Part shown: positions 1 through 6,898 of the stretch, piece after piece
Layout: every line of letters begins with the position of its first letter
Position numbering within the stretch: position 1 is the stretch's first letter
Assembly (NCBI GenBank): GCA_030151165.1
Contig: JASLEM010000152.1
Location: forward strand, 1-11,399
Direction: 5' to 3'
From: Burkholderiaceae bacterium
GTDB lineage: Bacteria > Pseudomonadota > Gammaproteobacteria > Burkholderiales > Burkholderiaceae
DNA length: 11,399 nt
The notes under the pieces: model-generated
Told to the model about the DNA's origin: nothing
Databases searched by the model: none
Seen by the model: only the letters and a program-made list of their open reading frames with translations
Position numbers and translations under genes: made by a program

Positions 1-1011
1 CCCGTCTCGATCACGATCGGCGCGGGCGACACCTCGCTGTCGTCGATCAAGGACAAGATCAACGCCGCCAACGCGGGCGTCACCGCGTCCATCATCACCG
101 ACGCGCACGGCGCGCGGCTGTCGCTGCGCTCGACCGCCACCGGCGCCGAGAACGGCTTCAAGATCACCGCGACGGAAGACACCGACGACGGCGACCCGAC
201 CACGGGCCTGTCCTCGCTCACGTACGACCCGACCGCCGCCAACTCGCAGCTGAGCCTCAACCAGAGCGCGGTCAACGCGCTCGCGACGGTCAACGGCATC
301 TCGGTGGAGTCGGCGTCGAACAAGCTGAGCAACATCTCCGACGGCCTGAGCCTCACGCTGAACAAGGTGAGCGCGACGCCGGTGGACGTGACCGTGTCGA
401 TCGACACCGCGTCGATGCAGAAGGCGATCACCGACTTCGTCAGCGCCTATTCCGCGCTCAACTCGAACATCCACGACGCGACCAAGTACGACGCGTCGAC
501 CGCCGTGAAGCCCGGCACGTCGCGCACCGACGGCCCGCTCGAGGGCGACCCGTCGATCATCGGCTTCCAGAACCAGCTGCGCGGCATCATCAACACGACG
601 TCGTCGACCTCGCCGCTGTTCCACCGGCTGTCCGACATCGGCATCACGATCCAGGCCGACGGCTCGCTCGCGACCAACACGACCAAGCTCACGGCCGCGA
701 TGCAGCACCCGGACGAGCTGAAGAACCTGTTCGCGACGCAGGGCAGCACCGGCGCCGACACCGGCATCGCGGTGCGCTTCTCGAAGCTCGCCCAGGACTC
801 GCTGGCGCCGGACGGCTCGCTGGCCAGCCGCTCGTCGGGCCTGAAGGGCGAGCTGTCGCGCAACTCGAAGCAGCAGGACGACATGCAGACCCACCTGGAC
901 GCGACGCAGGCCCGCCTCACCGCGCAGTACCAGGCGCTCGACACGACGATGGCGAAGATGACCGCGCTCGGCAGCTACGTCACCCAGCAGGTCGCGATGA
1001 TGGAGAAGTGA
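1..1011 (+). CDS. fliD: Flagellar hook-associated protein 2 (filament cap FliD), 5' partial
   Basis: The reading frame is open from base 1 to a TGA at 1009-1011, so the last 336 residues of the protein are visible and the start lies upstream. FliD forms the cap at the filament tip, where it helps exported flagellin subunits fold into place. The early part (SLSSIKDKINAANAGVTASI, then RLSLRSTATGAENGF) matches the FliD N-terminal domain, in which a helix over IxxxIN is followed by a beta strand. The later part has GPLEGDPSI and an extended Ser/Thr-rich region. The C-terminus is a coiled-coil-like helix (around LDATQARLTAQYQALDTTMAKM) ending in QQVAMMEK, as usual for FliD. The next gene is fliS, 161 bases downstream. 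A GTG at 304 can look like a start, but coding character clearly continues upstream of it. Family assignment is firm; total length is unknown. Confidence 0.95.
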   Translation, partial: PVSITIGAGDTSLSSIKDKINAANAGVTASIITDAHGARLSLRSTATGAENGFKITATEDTDDGDPTTGLSSLTYDPTAANSQLSLNQSAVNALATVNGISVESASNKLSNISDGLSLTLNKVSATPVDVTVSIDTASMQKAITDFVSAYSALNSNIHDATKYDASTAVKPGTSRTDGPLEGDPSIIGFQNQLRGIINTTSSTSPLFHRLSDIGITIQADGSLATNTTKLTAAMQHPDELKNLFATQGSTGADTGIAVRFSKLAQDSLAPDGSLASRSSGLKGELSRNSKQQDDMQTHLDATQARLTAQYQALDTTMAKMTALGSYVTQQVAMMEK

Positions 1012-1096
1012 CCGCCTGGCGAGGGGAAGTCTCGACGGACCGGAGTTTGCGCCGACCTGAAGACGACAAGACGCCCCAAAACGGACAGTTCCGGGT

Positions 1097-1124
1097 TCAA
1101 GACCTCGGCCGAGACACCCGATAA
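1097..1124 (+). promoter_or_regulatory. Sigma-28 (FliA)-like promoter upstream of fliS
   Basis: TCAAG at 1097-1101 is followed after 15 bases by CCCGATAA at 1117-1124. The enterobacterial FliA consensus is TAAAG, 14 bases, GCCGATAA, so the -10 matches at 7 of 8 positions, the -35 at 4 of 5, and the spacer is one base long. The site lies in the 161-base fliD-fliS gap, about 48 bases before the fliS start. FliS and FliT are late flagellar products, which fits FliA control. The spacer contains the palindrome CTCGGCCGAG (1104-1113). The match is seen by eye; promoter activity is inferred. Confidence 0.55.
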
Positions 1125-1172
1125 CAAGTCAAGACGGACACACCACGGATCTCGAATCCCGACATCGACATC

Positions 1173-1607
1173 ATGTTCACCTCAGCAAACACCTCCGCAT
1201 TCGGCCGCCCCCAGGGCTTCGCACAGGCTTATGCCCGCGTCGGCGTGGAGACCAGCGTCAACGCCGCGTCGGCCCACCAGCTCATCGCGCTGCTGTTCAA
1301 TGGCTTCATGGACTCGCTCGTGCTGGCCAAGGGCGCGATGCGCGCCCGCCAGATCGAGACCAAGGGCAAGGCCATCGGCCGCGCCGCCCGCATCGTCGAG
1401 GAAGGCCTGAAGTCCAGCCTGAACCTGGACGACGGCGGCAAGCTGGCCACCGACCTCCACGCGCTGTACTGCTACGTGACGGTCCGTCTCACGTACGCCA
1501 ACCTGCGCAACGACGAATCCGCGTTGGACGAATGCGTCCGCCTGATCTCGCCGCTGCGCGACGCCTGGCTGGCCATCGGGCCGGAAGTCGAGGCGGGCAC
1601 GCTGTGA
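1173..1607 (+). CDS. fliS: Flagellar export chaperone FliS
   Basis: The product has 144 residues, close to the family's usual 125-145. FliS binds the disordered C-terminus of flagellin in the cytoplasm, prevents premature polymerisation and delivers it to the export gate. The N-terminal part has the family pattern of an aromatic/Tyr-rich start (FAQAYARVGVETSVNAASAHQLIALLFNGFMDSLVLAKGAM), in which 'ahqLi.lLfdg' is the hallmark. Further helices follow (GRAARIVEEGLKSSLNLDDGGKLATDLHALYCYVTVRLTYANLRND), matching the four-helix bundle. No clear Shine-Dalgarno sequence precedes the ATG at 1173, but the homology-like start MFTSANTSAFGRPQGFAQAY supports it. The stop codon overlaps a GTG that probably starts fliT. 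A sigma-28-like promoter lies just upstream. Confidence 0.95.
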   Translation: MFTSANTSAFGRPQGFAQAYARVGVETSVNAASAHQLIALLFNGFMDSLVLAKGAMRARQIETKGKAIGRAARIVEEGLKSSLNLDDGGKLATDLHALYCYVTVRLTYANLRNDESALDECVRLISPLRDAWLAIGPEVEAGTL

Positions 1608-1942
1608 ACACGTCGAGCAACACCTCCAACGCGAACATCATCATGAGTACCACGCTGCTCAACTACTACGAAGCCATCGAGAAGGCCAGCGCCGACATGC
1701 TCGAGGCCGCGCGCACCGGCAACTGGGACACCGTCGTCAAGCTCGAAGGCGCCTGCGCCGTGCTGATCGCGCAGCTGAAGAACGCCGCGCAGTCGAGCCA
1801 GCTGAAGCAGGCCGAGGCGAAGGAGAAGTCGCGCATCATGCAGCGTATCCTGCTGAACGACGCGGAGATCCGCCACCTGGCCGAACCCTGGCTCGAGGAC
1901 CTCGACCACATGCTCGGCGGCCGCCCGGCGATGCTCCATTAA
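1604..1942 (+). CDS. fliT: Flagellar protein FliT (FliD export chaperone)
   Basis: This small helical protein directly follows fliS, the usual place for fliT. In known systems FliT chaperones the cap protein FliD and, in enterics, also inhibits FlhDC. Here LLNYYEAIEKASADMLEAARTGNWDTVVKLEGACAVLIAQLK is a typical FliT start: the 'Y.ai...s..ml.aA..gdWd.lv.lE..c..li..L' pattern. A second helical hairpin follows, with KSRIMQRILLNDAEIRHLAEPWLEDLDHML. Two starts are possible. GTG at 1604 overlaps the fliS TGA (GTGA) and has GAGGCGGG six bases upstream, giving 112 residues and suggesting translational coupling. ATG at 1643 would give 99 residues that begin right at the conserved region but has no visible ribosome site. 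I prefer 1604 on ribosome-site grounds. Function is assigned by position and sequence pattern; the fold is not strongly diagnostic. Confidence 0.85.
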   Translation: MNTSSNTSNANIIMSTTLLNYYEAIEKASADMLEAARTGNWDTVVKLEGACAVLIAQLKNAAQSSQLKQAEAKEKSRIMQRILLNDAEIRHLAEPWLEDLDHMLGGRPAMLH

Positions 1943-1972
1943 CCTGCCCGGTCCGCAAGGAAAGAGCGCCCC

Positions 1973-2734
1973 ATGTTCGAAGACACCCGACCCGCCTCGC
2001 TCGACGCGCTGGGCTCCGCGGACTCCCTCGCGGAGTTCCGAGTCACCGACGCCGGCGAGATCCGCTCGCTGCTGAAGTCGCTGATGGATCAGGTCGTCCC
2101 GCTCAACCTGAGCGCGTCGGACGGCAGCGCCTACACGACCACGCTGTGGACGGTCGACCCGAACGCGGGCCGCATCTCGTTCACGGCCGACCTGATGGCC
2201 CACGCGGTGCACGACATCGTCGAGGCCGACGAGTGCGTCGCGGTCGCCTACCTCGACCGCGTCAAGCTGCAGTTCGACGTGCACGACCTGCTGCTGGTGC
2301 AGGGTGCCAAGGCCAGCGTGCTGCAGGCCCGCCTGCCGCGCGAGGTCTTCCGCTTCCAGCGCCGCAACACCTACCGCGTGCGCACGATCGAGCGCACGTC
2401 GCCGACCGCCGCGTTCCGCCATCCGGCCATCCCCGACATGAGCGTCGCGCTGCGCGTGCTCGACGTGAGCATCGGCGGCTGCGCGCTGCTGCTGCCGTCC
2501 AACGTGCCCGCGCTGCAACCCGGCGCGGTGATCAAGGGCGTGCGCCTGTCGCTCGACGCCGAGACCCAGATCGACGCCGGCCTGATGCTGCACCACGTGA
2601 CCTCCACCGGCGCCGAGAACGGCTCGGTGCGCCTCGGGTGCGAAGTCGTCGGCATGAACCCCACCGCGCAACGCGCCCTGCAGCTCTACATCGACCAGAC
2701 GCAGAAGCGTCGGCGGATGATGGCGCTCGACTAG
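1973..2734 (+). CDS. ycgR: YcgR-type flagellar brake protein (PilZ domain, c-di-GMP receptor)
   Basis: The 253-residue protein has the two-domain YcgR architecture. An N-terminal YcgR/PilZN-like beta domain spans about residues 20-125, with FRVTDAGEIRSLLKSLMDQVVPLNL. A C-terminal PilZ domain spans about 127-245. The c-di-GMP binding signatures are intact: R131-N-T-Y-R135 (RxxxR, preceded by R130) and D164-V-S-I-G-G169 (DxSxxG). In the characterised family, c-di-GMP-loaded YcgR contacts the rotor/stator (FliG, FliM or MotA) and slows or biases the motor. AAGGAAAG at 1957-1964 is a good ribosome site, eight bases before the ATG, and the gene starts 30 bases after fliT, so cotranscription with fliST is likely. 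A potential signal source, the diguanylate cyclase, is next downstream. FliG is encoded in the same window. Only the name YcgR rather than another PilZ brake is uncertain. Confidence 0.9.
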   Translation: MFEDTRPASLDALGSADSLAEFRVTDAGEIRSLLKSLMDQVVPLNLSASDGSAYTTTLWTVDPNAGRISFTADLMAHAVHDIVEADECVAVAYLDRVKLQFDVHDLLLVQGAKASVLQARLPREVFRFQRRNTYRVRTIERTSPTAAFRHPAIPDMSVALRVLDVSIGGCALLLPSNVPALQPGAVIKGVRLSLDAETQIDAGLMLHHVTSTGAENGSVRLGCEVVGMNPTAQRALQLYIDQTQKRRRMMALD

Positions 2735-2743
2735 CGTTCGCAC

Positions 2744-2791
2744 GCTTCGCCAACCGGCGAAGCCGGCGCGGGTTCGGGGCTTGCCGCCCCG
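2744..2791 (+). terminator. Two tandem hairpins between ycgR and the diguanylate cyclase
   Basis: Ten bases after the ycgR stop, GCTTCGCC (2744-2751) and GGCGAAGC (2756-2763) form a perfect 8-bp stem with an AACC loop. A second stem follows, CGGGGC (2775-2780) with GCCCCG (2786-2791) around a TTGCC loop. Neither has a T-tract. They may act as weak or Rho-assisted terminators, or as mRNA-stabilising structures separating the cyclase from the fliST-ycgR transcript. The stems are seen directly; the role is inferred. Confidence 0.4.
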
Positions 2792-2841
2792 GCGACACGC
2801 GCAGCGGATCACTCCCCGACACGCGTCATGGACCCCCCGAA

Positions 2842-4899
2842 GTGCGCAAGCGTTTGCACCCTCTGTTCAGCTCGCTGAAGGCGCGGCTCGCGCTCGCCAG
2901 CCTGCTGCTCATCGCCGCCAGCGTCGCGCTGACGGTGGTGCTGGTGCTGCGCGCGATGGAGCAGCGCAGCCAGCGCGCGGTGCTCGACGCCGAGCTCGCC
3001 AACGCGGAGCGCATCGCGCTCGTGCTGTCGACCAAGCTGGTGTCGATGCAGAACGTGATGCGCGACGCCTCCATCAAGCTGCCGGCCACCAAGCTCGACC
3101 AGCCCGGCGCGCTCACCGGCTACCTCGCCGACCAGTACGTGCTGCGCGGCATGGTCGACAGCGTCTACGTCCAGTCCGCCGACGGCATGCTGCTGGCGAT
3201 CTCCGACGACCACGGCGTGCGCCCGCTGCACATGGACGCGAGCGACCGCGCCTACTACAAGCGCACGGTGATCGAGCGCCGCCCGGTGATCGCGCCGCCC
3301 ATCATCAGCCGCGTCAACGGGCAGGCCGTGTTCGTGCTCACGATGCCGGTGTTCGATCACCAGGGGCACCTGCTCGCGCTGCTCGTCTGCGCGCTGCGGC
3401 TGGACACCAACTCGCTGCTGAGCGACCTGACCCGCCGCGCGACGGACGACCACGACCCCGTCACCACCATCGTCACCGACGCGACCGGCGTGATCGTCTC
3501 GCACCCCGACATGGCGTGGCTGATGCTGGACGCCGCCACCGACACGCGCTTCCGCGACGTCGTGCTGCAATGGAACCAGCAAGGCCAGCCGATCGAGCCG
3601 CAGGGCGCGTCGTACCGGCTCGGCGACAACATCGTCGCCGTCGCCGGCGTGCCCGACGCCGACTGGGTCGTGTTCCGCAGCGCGCCGGCCGAGGTGCTGC
3701 TCGGCGGCCCGACCGCCGGCCGCAGCCAGGCGATCTGGATCGGCTCCGCGGTCGCGGTGATCGGCGGGCTCGTCATCCTGCTCGTCACGCTCGCGCTGCT
3801 GCGGCCGCTGCGCCTGCTCGAGCGCCGCGCGCTGCGCCTGCTGACCGACGACATCGCCGCCGCCGACGGCTGGCCGCGCACCGGCGACGAGCTGGGCGAG
3901 CGGGCGCGCGTGGTCCAGCACGTGATGAAGCAGCGCGAGGCGGCGAGCGCCTCGAGCGACCAGCTGCTCGAGCAGATGCGCGCCGTGATGGCCAATGCCC
4001 CGGTGGGTATCGCGTTCACGCGGCGCGGCAAGTTCGAGGTGGTCAGCGCGCAGTTCGGCGAGCTGTTCGGCTACGACGTCGCGACCGTGCCCGGCATGGC
4101 CTCGCACATGCTGTGCCCGTCGGACGAGGCGCACGCCTCCTTCATGGCGATCGCCGCGGCGGCGTTCGCGGCCGGGCAGACCTGCGACGAGGAGCGCGAG
4201 CTCGTGCGCGCCGATTCGAGCCGCTTTTGGGCCCGCCTGCAGGGCGCGCCGGTGCGCGTGGGCGACGCCGACGCCGGCACCATCTGGATCTTCACCGACA
4301 TCACCGAGAGCCGCCGCCAGCGCGAGCAGCTGTCGTGGTCGGCGTCGCACGACGAGCTCACCGGCCTCGTCAACCGGCGCGAATTCGAGCTGCGCCTGGC
4401 CGAGCAGCTCGCGCTGCGCGCCGATGCCGAGCCCGCGGCCGCGCTGTTCATCGACCTCGACCGCTTCAAGGCCGTCAACGACAGCGGCGGCCACGCGGCC
4501 GGCGACGACCTGCTGAAGAACATCGCCGTGATCCTCGACGGCCGCGCCCGCGCGCTCGACACCGTCGCGCGCGTCGGCGGCGACGAGTTCGCGGTGCTGC
4601 TGCGCGGCTGCAGCCCGCGCGCGGCCGAGCGCGTGGCCGTCGACATCTGCGCGCGCGTGGCGGAGTACCGGCTCGCGTGGCAGCAGCAGTCGCTGTCGGT
4701 CGGCGCGAGCATCGGCATCGTCGCGATCGACAGCTCGTTCGCGCACGTCGACGACGTGCTCAACGCCGCCGACGAGGCCTGCTACGACGCCAAGCGCGCC
4801 GGCCGCGGCACCGTGCGCACGTACCGCCGCAAGGCGGCGGCGCGCGATGGCGGCGACGCCGCGGCCGATGGCGGCACGGAGCCCGCGTCCACGCATTGA
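2842..4899 (+). CDS. Membrane diguanylate cyclase (Cache-HAMP-like-PAS-GGDEF)
   Basis: The 685-residue protein condenses two GTP into cyclic di-GMP at the inner membrane. From the N-terminus it has a helix at about 16-36, then a periplasmic double-Cache-like sensor at about 40-290, with DRAYYKRTVIERRPVIAPPI and a second lobe beginning near TTIVTDATGVIVSHPD. A second helix at about 297-319 leads into a HAMP-like linker with RPLRLLERR and GDELGERA. A PAS domain follows at about 379-490, and a GGDEF domain from about 502 (SHDELTGLVNRREF). The active-site GGDEF motif is intact at 579-583. R570-A-L-D573 is a textbook RxxD product-inhibition site, five residues upstream. There is no EAL domain. GTG 2842 is the first possible start in this frame after the ycgR stop, and the tandem helix-Cache order supports it; TTG 2854 is an alternative. 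The ribosome site is weak. The ligand of the Cache domain cannot be told. Confidence 0.9.
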   Translation: MRKRLHPLFSSLKARLALASLLLIAASVALTVVLVLRAMEQRSQRAVLDAELANAERIALVLSTKLVSMQNVMRDASIKLPATKLDQPGALTGYLADQYVLRGMVDSVYVQSADGMLLAISDDHGVRPLHMDASDRAYYKRTVIERRPVIAPPIISRVNGQAVFVLTMPVFDHQGHLLALLVCALRLDTNSLLSDLTRRATDDHDPVTTIVTDATGVIVSHPDMAWLMLDAATDTRFRDVVLQWNQQGQPIEPQGASYRLGDNIVAVAGVPDADWVVFRSAPAEVLLGGPTAGRSQAIWIGSAVAVIGGLVILLVTLALLRPLRLLERRALRLLTDDIAAADGWPRTGDELGERARVVQHVMKQREAASASSDQLLEQMRAVMANAPVGIAFTRRGKFEVVSAQFGELFGYDVATVPGMASHMLCPSDEAHASFMAIAAAAFAAGQTCDEERELVRADSSRFWARLQGAPVRVGDADAGTIWIFTDITESRRQREQLSWSASHDELTGLVNRREFELRLAEQLALRADAEPAAALFIDLDRFKAVNDSGGHAAGDDLLKNIAVILDGRARALDTVARVGGDEFAVLLRGCSPRAAERVAVDICARVAEYRLAWQQQSLSVGASIGIVAIDSSFAHVDDVLNAADEACYDAKRAGRGTVRTYRRKAAARDGGDAAADGGTEPASTH

Positions 4900-4904
4900 T
4901 GCCT

Positions 4905-4958
4905 CGCGGCGCCGGCAAGGTGGCGCGGTGGCGTGGGCAAAGGGGGTGCGGCGCCGCG
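4905..4958 (+). repeat. 10-bp inverted repeat after the cyclase gene
   Basis: CGCGGCGCCG (4905-4914) and CGGCGCCGCG (4949-4958) are perfect inverted copies with a 34-base spacer, beginning six bases after the cyclase stop. The core GGCGCC is itself palindromic. It could fold as a long hairpin and act as a terminator, but there is no T-tract and GC-rich DNA makes such stems fairly easily. Confidence 0.3.
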
Positions 4959-4990
4959 TGAGCGGTCGGCGACACCTCCCGTAACGCAAT

Positions 4991-5075
4991 TCCGGCTTGG
5001 ATTGGTATTAATCCGGACATGACCACCGCCATCGCTCGGTATGCTTATCAAAGCAATTTGATTTAAATGTATTCG
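4991..5075 (+). promoter_or_regulatory. AT-rich putative promoter/operator region of the chitinase gene
   Basis: The 353-base gap 4900-5252 contains a sharply AT-richer island at about 4988-5075. It holds three palindromes: GGATT (4999-5003) with AATCC (5010-5014), ATCAAA (5047-5052) with TTTGAT (5057-5062), and ATTTAAAT (5061-5068). A weak sigma-70-like pair is TTATCA (5045-5050) and TGTATT (5068-5073), 17 bases apart. This placement fits a regulated promoter for the secreted chitinase at 5253, leaving a leader of about 170 bases. The leader (5076-5240) is GC-rich and shows no gene. Transcription start and regulator are not determined. Confidence 0.4.
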
Positions 5076-5252
5076 CGCCTCGCTGCGCAGTGGAGAAGGT
5101 CGAGCCGGCACGGCCGCGCAAGACGACCTCGATGGGTTTTCCGCAAGGGCGCGCACGCCGGAGGGTGTGCCCGCGCGCCGTCGTCATCGCGCCCCGCGCG
5201 CCCGAAAGGCGCCGGCGGTCGCGCCGTCCCAGCATTCCGACGAGGAACATCG

Positions 5253-6692
5253 ATGAACAAGACAAGCACCCCGCGCGCGATCCGACGCGCCATCCGGCTC
5301 GCGGCGCCCGCCGCCGCGCTGCTCGCGACGCTGGCCGCCCCGATGGCCGCCGGCGCCACCGACGTCGCGCCGTACTTCGAGACCTGGGCCTACGGCGGCA
5401 GCGCCAAGCCGGCGACGCTGATGGCGGCGAAGTCGGCCGGCAACGTGCTGGGGGCGACGATGGCGTTCGGCGTGTCCGCCGGCGGCTGCACGCTGGGCGG
5501 CGGGCTCGACGCGATCATGAGCGGCGCGGGCAGGACGAACGTCGCGAACTTCCAGGCGGCGGGCGGCCGCGTGATCCTGTCCTTCGGCGGCGCGGACGGC
5601 ACCTACCTCGAGGGCGCGTGCTCCGACGACGGCATGTACAACCTCGTCAAGAGCGTGATCGACACGACCAAGGTCTACGCGATCGACTTCGACGTCGAGG
5701 GCAGCCAGCTCGACAACGCGGTGCTCAACACGCGCCGCAACAACGTCGTCAAGCGCCTGCAGGCGGCATACCCCACGCTGTATGTCTCGTACACGCTGCC
5801 GGTCGACCCGGGCGGCCTCGAGAGCGACGCCATCGCCGTCGTCAGGAGCGCCAACAGCGCGGGCGTGAAGGTCTCGATGGTCAACGTGATGGCGATGGAC
5901 TACGGCCCCGACTCCGACCAGGGCCGCGACATGGGCGACCTCGCGATCTCGGCCGCGACGGGCACGTTCAACCAGATCAAGGCCATCTTCACCGGCAAGA
6001 CCGACGCGCAGCTGTGGGCGATGATCGGCGTGACCCCGATGATCGGCGTCAACGACTCGCAGAACGAGGTCTTCAGCGTCGCCGACGCGAGCAAGCTGGC
6101 CGCGTTCGCGCAGCAGAAGGGCCTGGGCCTGCTCGCGTACTGGGCGATGCAGCGCGACATGCCCGGCGGCAGCGACTACAACGACTTCAGCCTGGTCAAC
6201 ACCAAGGCCTATCAGTTCTACACGGCGCTCGCCGCGGCCAAGGTCGCGACGCCCGGTGCGCTGGCGGACGGCACGTACACGATCACGTCGGCGTTCAGCG
6301 GCAAGTGCGTCGACATCGCGTCGGCGTCCACGGCCGACGGGGCGCAGGTGCAGCAGTACCAGTGCAACGGCACGGGGGCGCAGAAGTTCGCGTTGAAGAA
6401 CACGGGCGCCGGCTGGTACCGCCTGCTCAACACGAACAGCGGCAAGGCGATCGACATCGCGGCCGCCTCGACCGCCGACGGCGCCAAGGTGCAGCAATAC
6501 ACCGACAACGGCACCGGCGCGCAACGCTTCTCGATCAAGCCGGGCGCGGACGCCACGACCTTCGTCATCACCAACGAAGGCAGCGGCAAGTGCCTGGACG
6601 TCGCCGACTGGAGCACCAACGACGGCGGCAAGATCCAGCAGTGGAGCTGCTCGGGCAACGTGAACCAGACGTACCGGTTCACGAAGCAGTGA
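5253..6692 (+). CDS. Secreted GH18 chitinase-type enzyme with C-terminal ricin-type beta-trefoil
   Basis: The protein has 479 residues. Residues 1-35 are a Sec signal peptide: an Arg-rich n-region, Ala/Leu-rich core and probable cleavage after AGA35. A GH18 catalytic domain spans about 37-330 and resembles the bacterial chitinase subgroup related to Pyrococcus ChiA (APYFETWAYGG, GGRVILSFGGADG, VNVMAMDYGPDSD). The catalytic DxDxE is D145-F-D-V-E149, with E149 the expected acid. The usual DG two to three residues earlier is replaced by Y142-A143. A ricin/CBM13-like trefoil at about 340-479 has three repeats with GKCVDIA, GKAIDIA and GKCLDVA, and QKF, QRF and QTY in place of QxW. The likely role is hydrolysis of chitin or related beta-1,4-GlcNAc polymers outside the cell, with the trefoil binding glycan. 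AGGA at 5243-5246 supports ATG 5253. A strong hairpin follows the stop. Substrate is inferred. Confidence 0.87.
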   Translation: MNKTSTPRAIRRAIRLAAPAAALLATLAAPMAAGATDVAPYFETWAYGGSAKPATLMAAKSAGNVLGATMAFGVSAGGCTLGGGLDAIMSGAGRTNVANFQAAGGRVILSFGGADGTYLEGACSDDGMYNLVKSVIDTTKVYAIDFDVEGSQLDNAVLNTRRNNVVKRLQAAYPTLYVSYTLPVDPGGLESDAIAVVRSANSAGVKVSMVNVMAMDYGPDSDQGRDMGDLAISAATGTFNQIKAIFTGKTDAQLWAMIGVTPMIGVNDSQNEVFSVADASKLAAFAQQKGLGLLAYWAMQRDMPGGSDYNDFSLVNTKAYQFYTALAAAKVATPGALADGTYTITSAFSGKCVDIASASTADGAQVQQYQCNGTGAQKFALKNTGAGWYRLLNTNSGKAIDIAAASTADGAKVQQYTDNGTGAQRFSIKPGADATTFVITNEGSGKCLDVADWSTNDGGKIQQWSCSGNVNQTYRFTKQ

Positions 6693-6700
6693 TCGCCGGC

Positions 6701-6729
6701 GCGGCCGCGCTTGCGCAAGCGGCGGCCGC
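6701..6729 (+). terminator. Long GC-rich palindrome after the chitinase gene
   Basis: GCGGCCGC at 6701-6708 and again at 6722-6729 flank GCTTGCGCAAGC (6709-6720), with one unpaired G at 6721. The whole forms an almost complete palindrome nine bases after the chitinase stop. It can fold into a very stable hairpin able to end or protect the transcript, though no T-tract follows. Its centre is one of the four TTGCGCAA octamers, so it may instead be a protein site. Confidence 0.45.
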
Positions 6730-6740
6730 TGCTTGCGCAA
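6711..6740. promoter_or_regulatory. Paired TTGCGCAA octamers upstream of the 6899 gene
   Basis: The palindromic octamer TTGCGCAA occurs at 6711-6718 and 6733-6740, separated by exactly 14 bases (22 bases start to start, about two helical turns). An identically spaced pair lies downstream of the next gene at 7254-7283, and I see no other exact copy in the window. The arrangement resembles a double operator for a dimeric regulator. The regulator is unknown, and the first copy also sits in a hairpin. Confidence 0.4.
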
Positions 6741-6898
6741 ATCGGGGCGCGGCGCGAGCGATCTGCCCGCGCGGCTTCGCCGGTCCGCGGGCGTGCGCAC
6801 GCGTGACGCACGCGTGCGACCGCGGGCGCGCGGCACGTCGCGCGGCGCGTTTGTCGATAATCGCGCTCGATCGCTCCACCTCGCCCCGACCACCGCCC

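Noticed and set aside
2146..2841. Upstream part of the frame that contains the cyclase
   Set aside because: It overlaps ycgR in another frame, is Arg/Ala/Pro-rich, and lies before the first start codon after the ycgR stop.
2809..4989. Long minus-strand open frames opposite the cyclase, and similar ones at 1472-2812, 5184-6893 and 9082-11211
   Set aside because: They are Arg/Ala/His-rich shadows produced by GC-rich codon bias opposite well-supported genes and show no family features.
5067..5252. In-frame upstream extension of the chitinase from an ATG at 5067 (62 extra residues)
   Set aside because: It would bury a clear Sec signal peptide behind a highly basic low-complexity stretch, and AGGA directly supports the ATG at 5253.
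6853..6860. GTCGATAA before the 6899 gene as a sigma-28 -10 element
   Set aside because: No TAAAG-like -35 exists at the right distance, so it is not supported as a FliA promoter.
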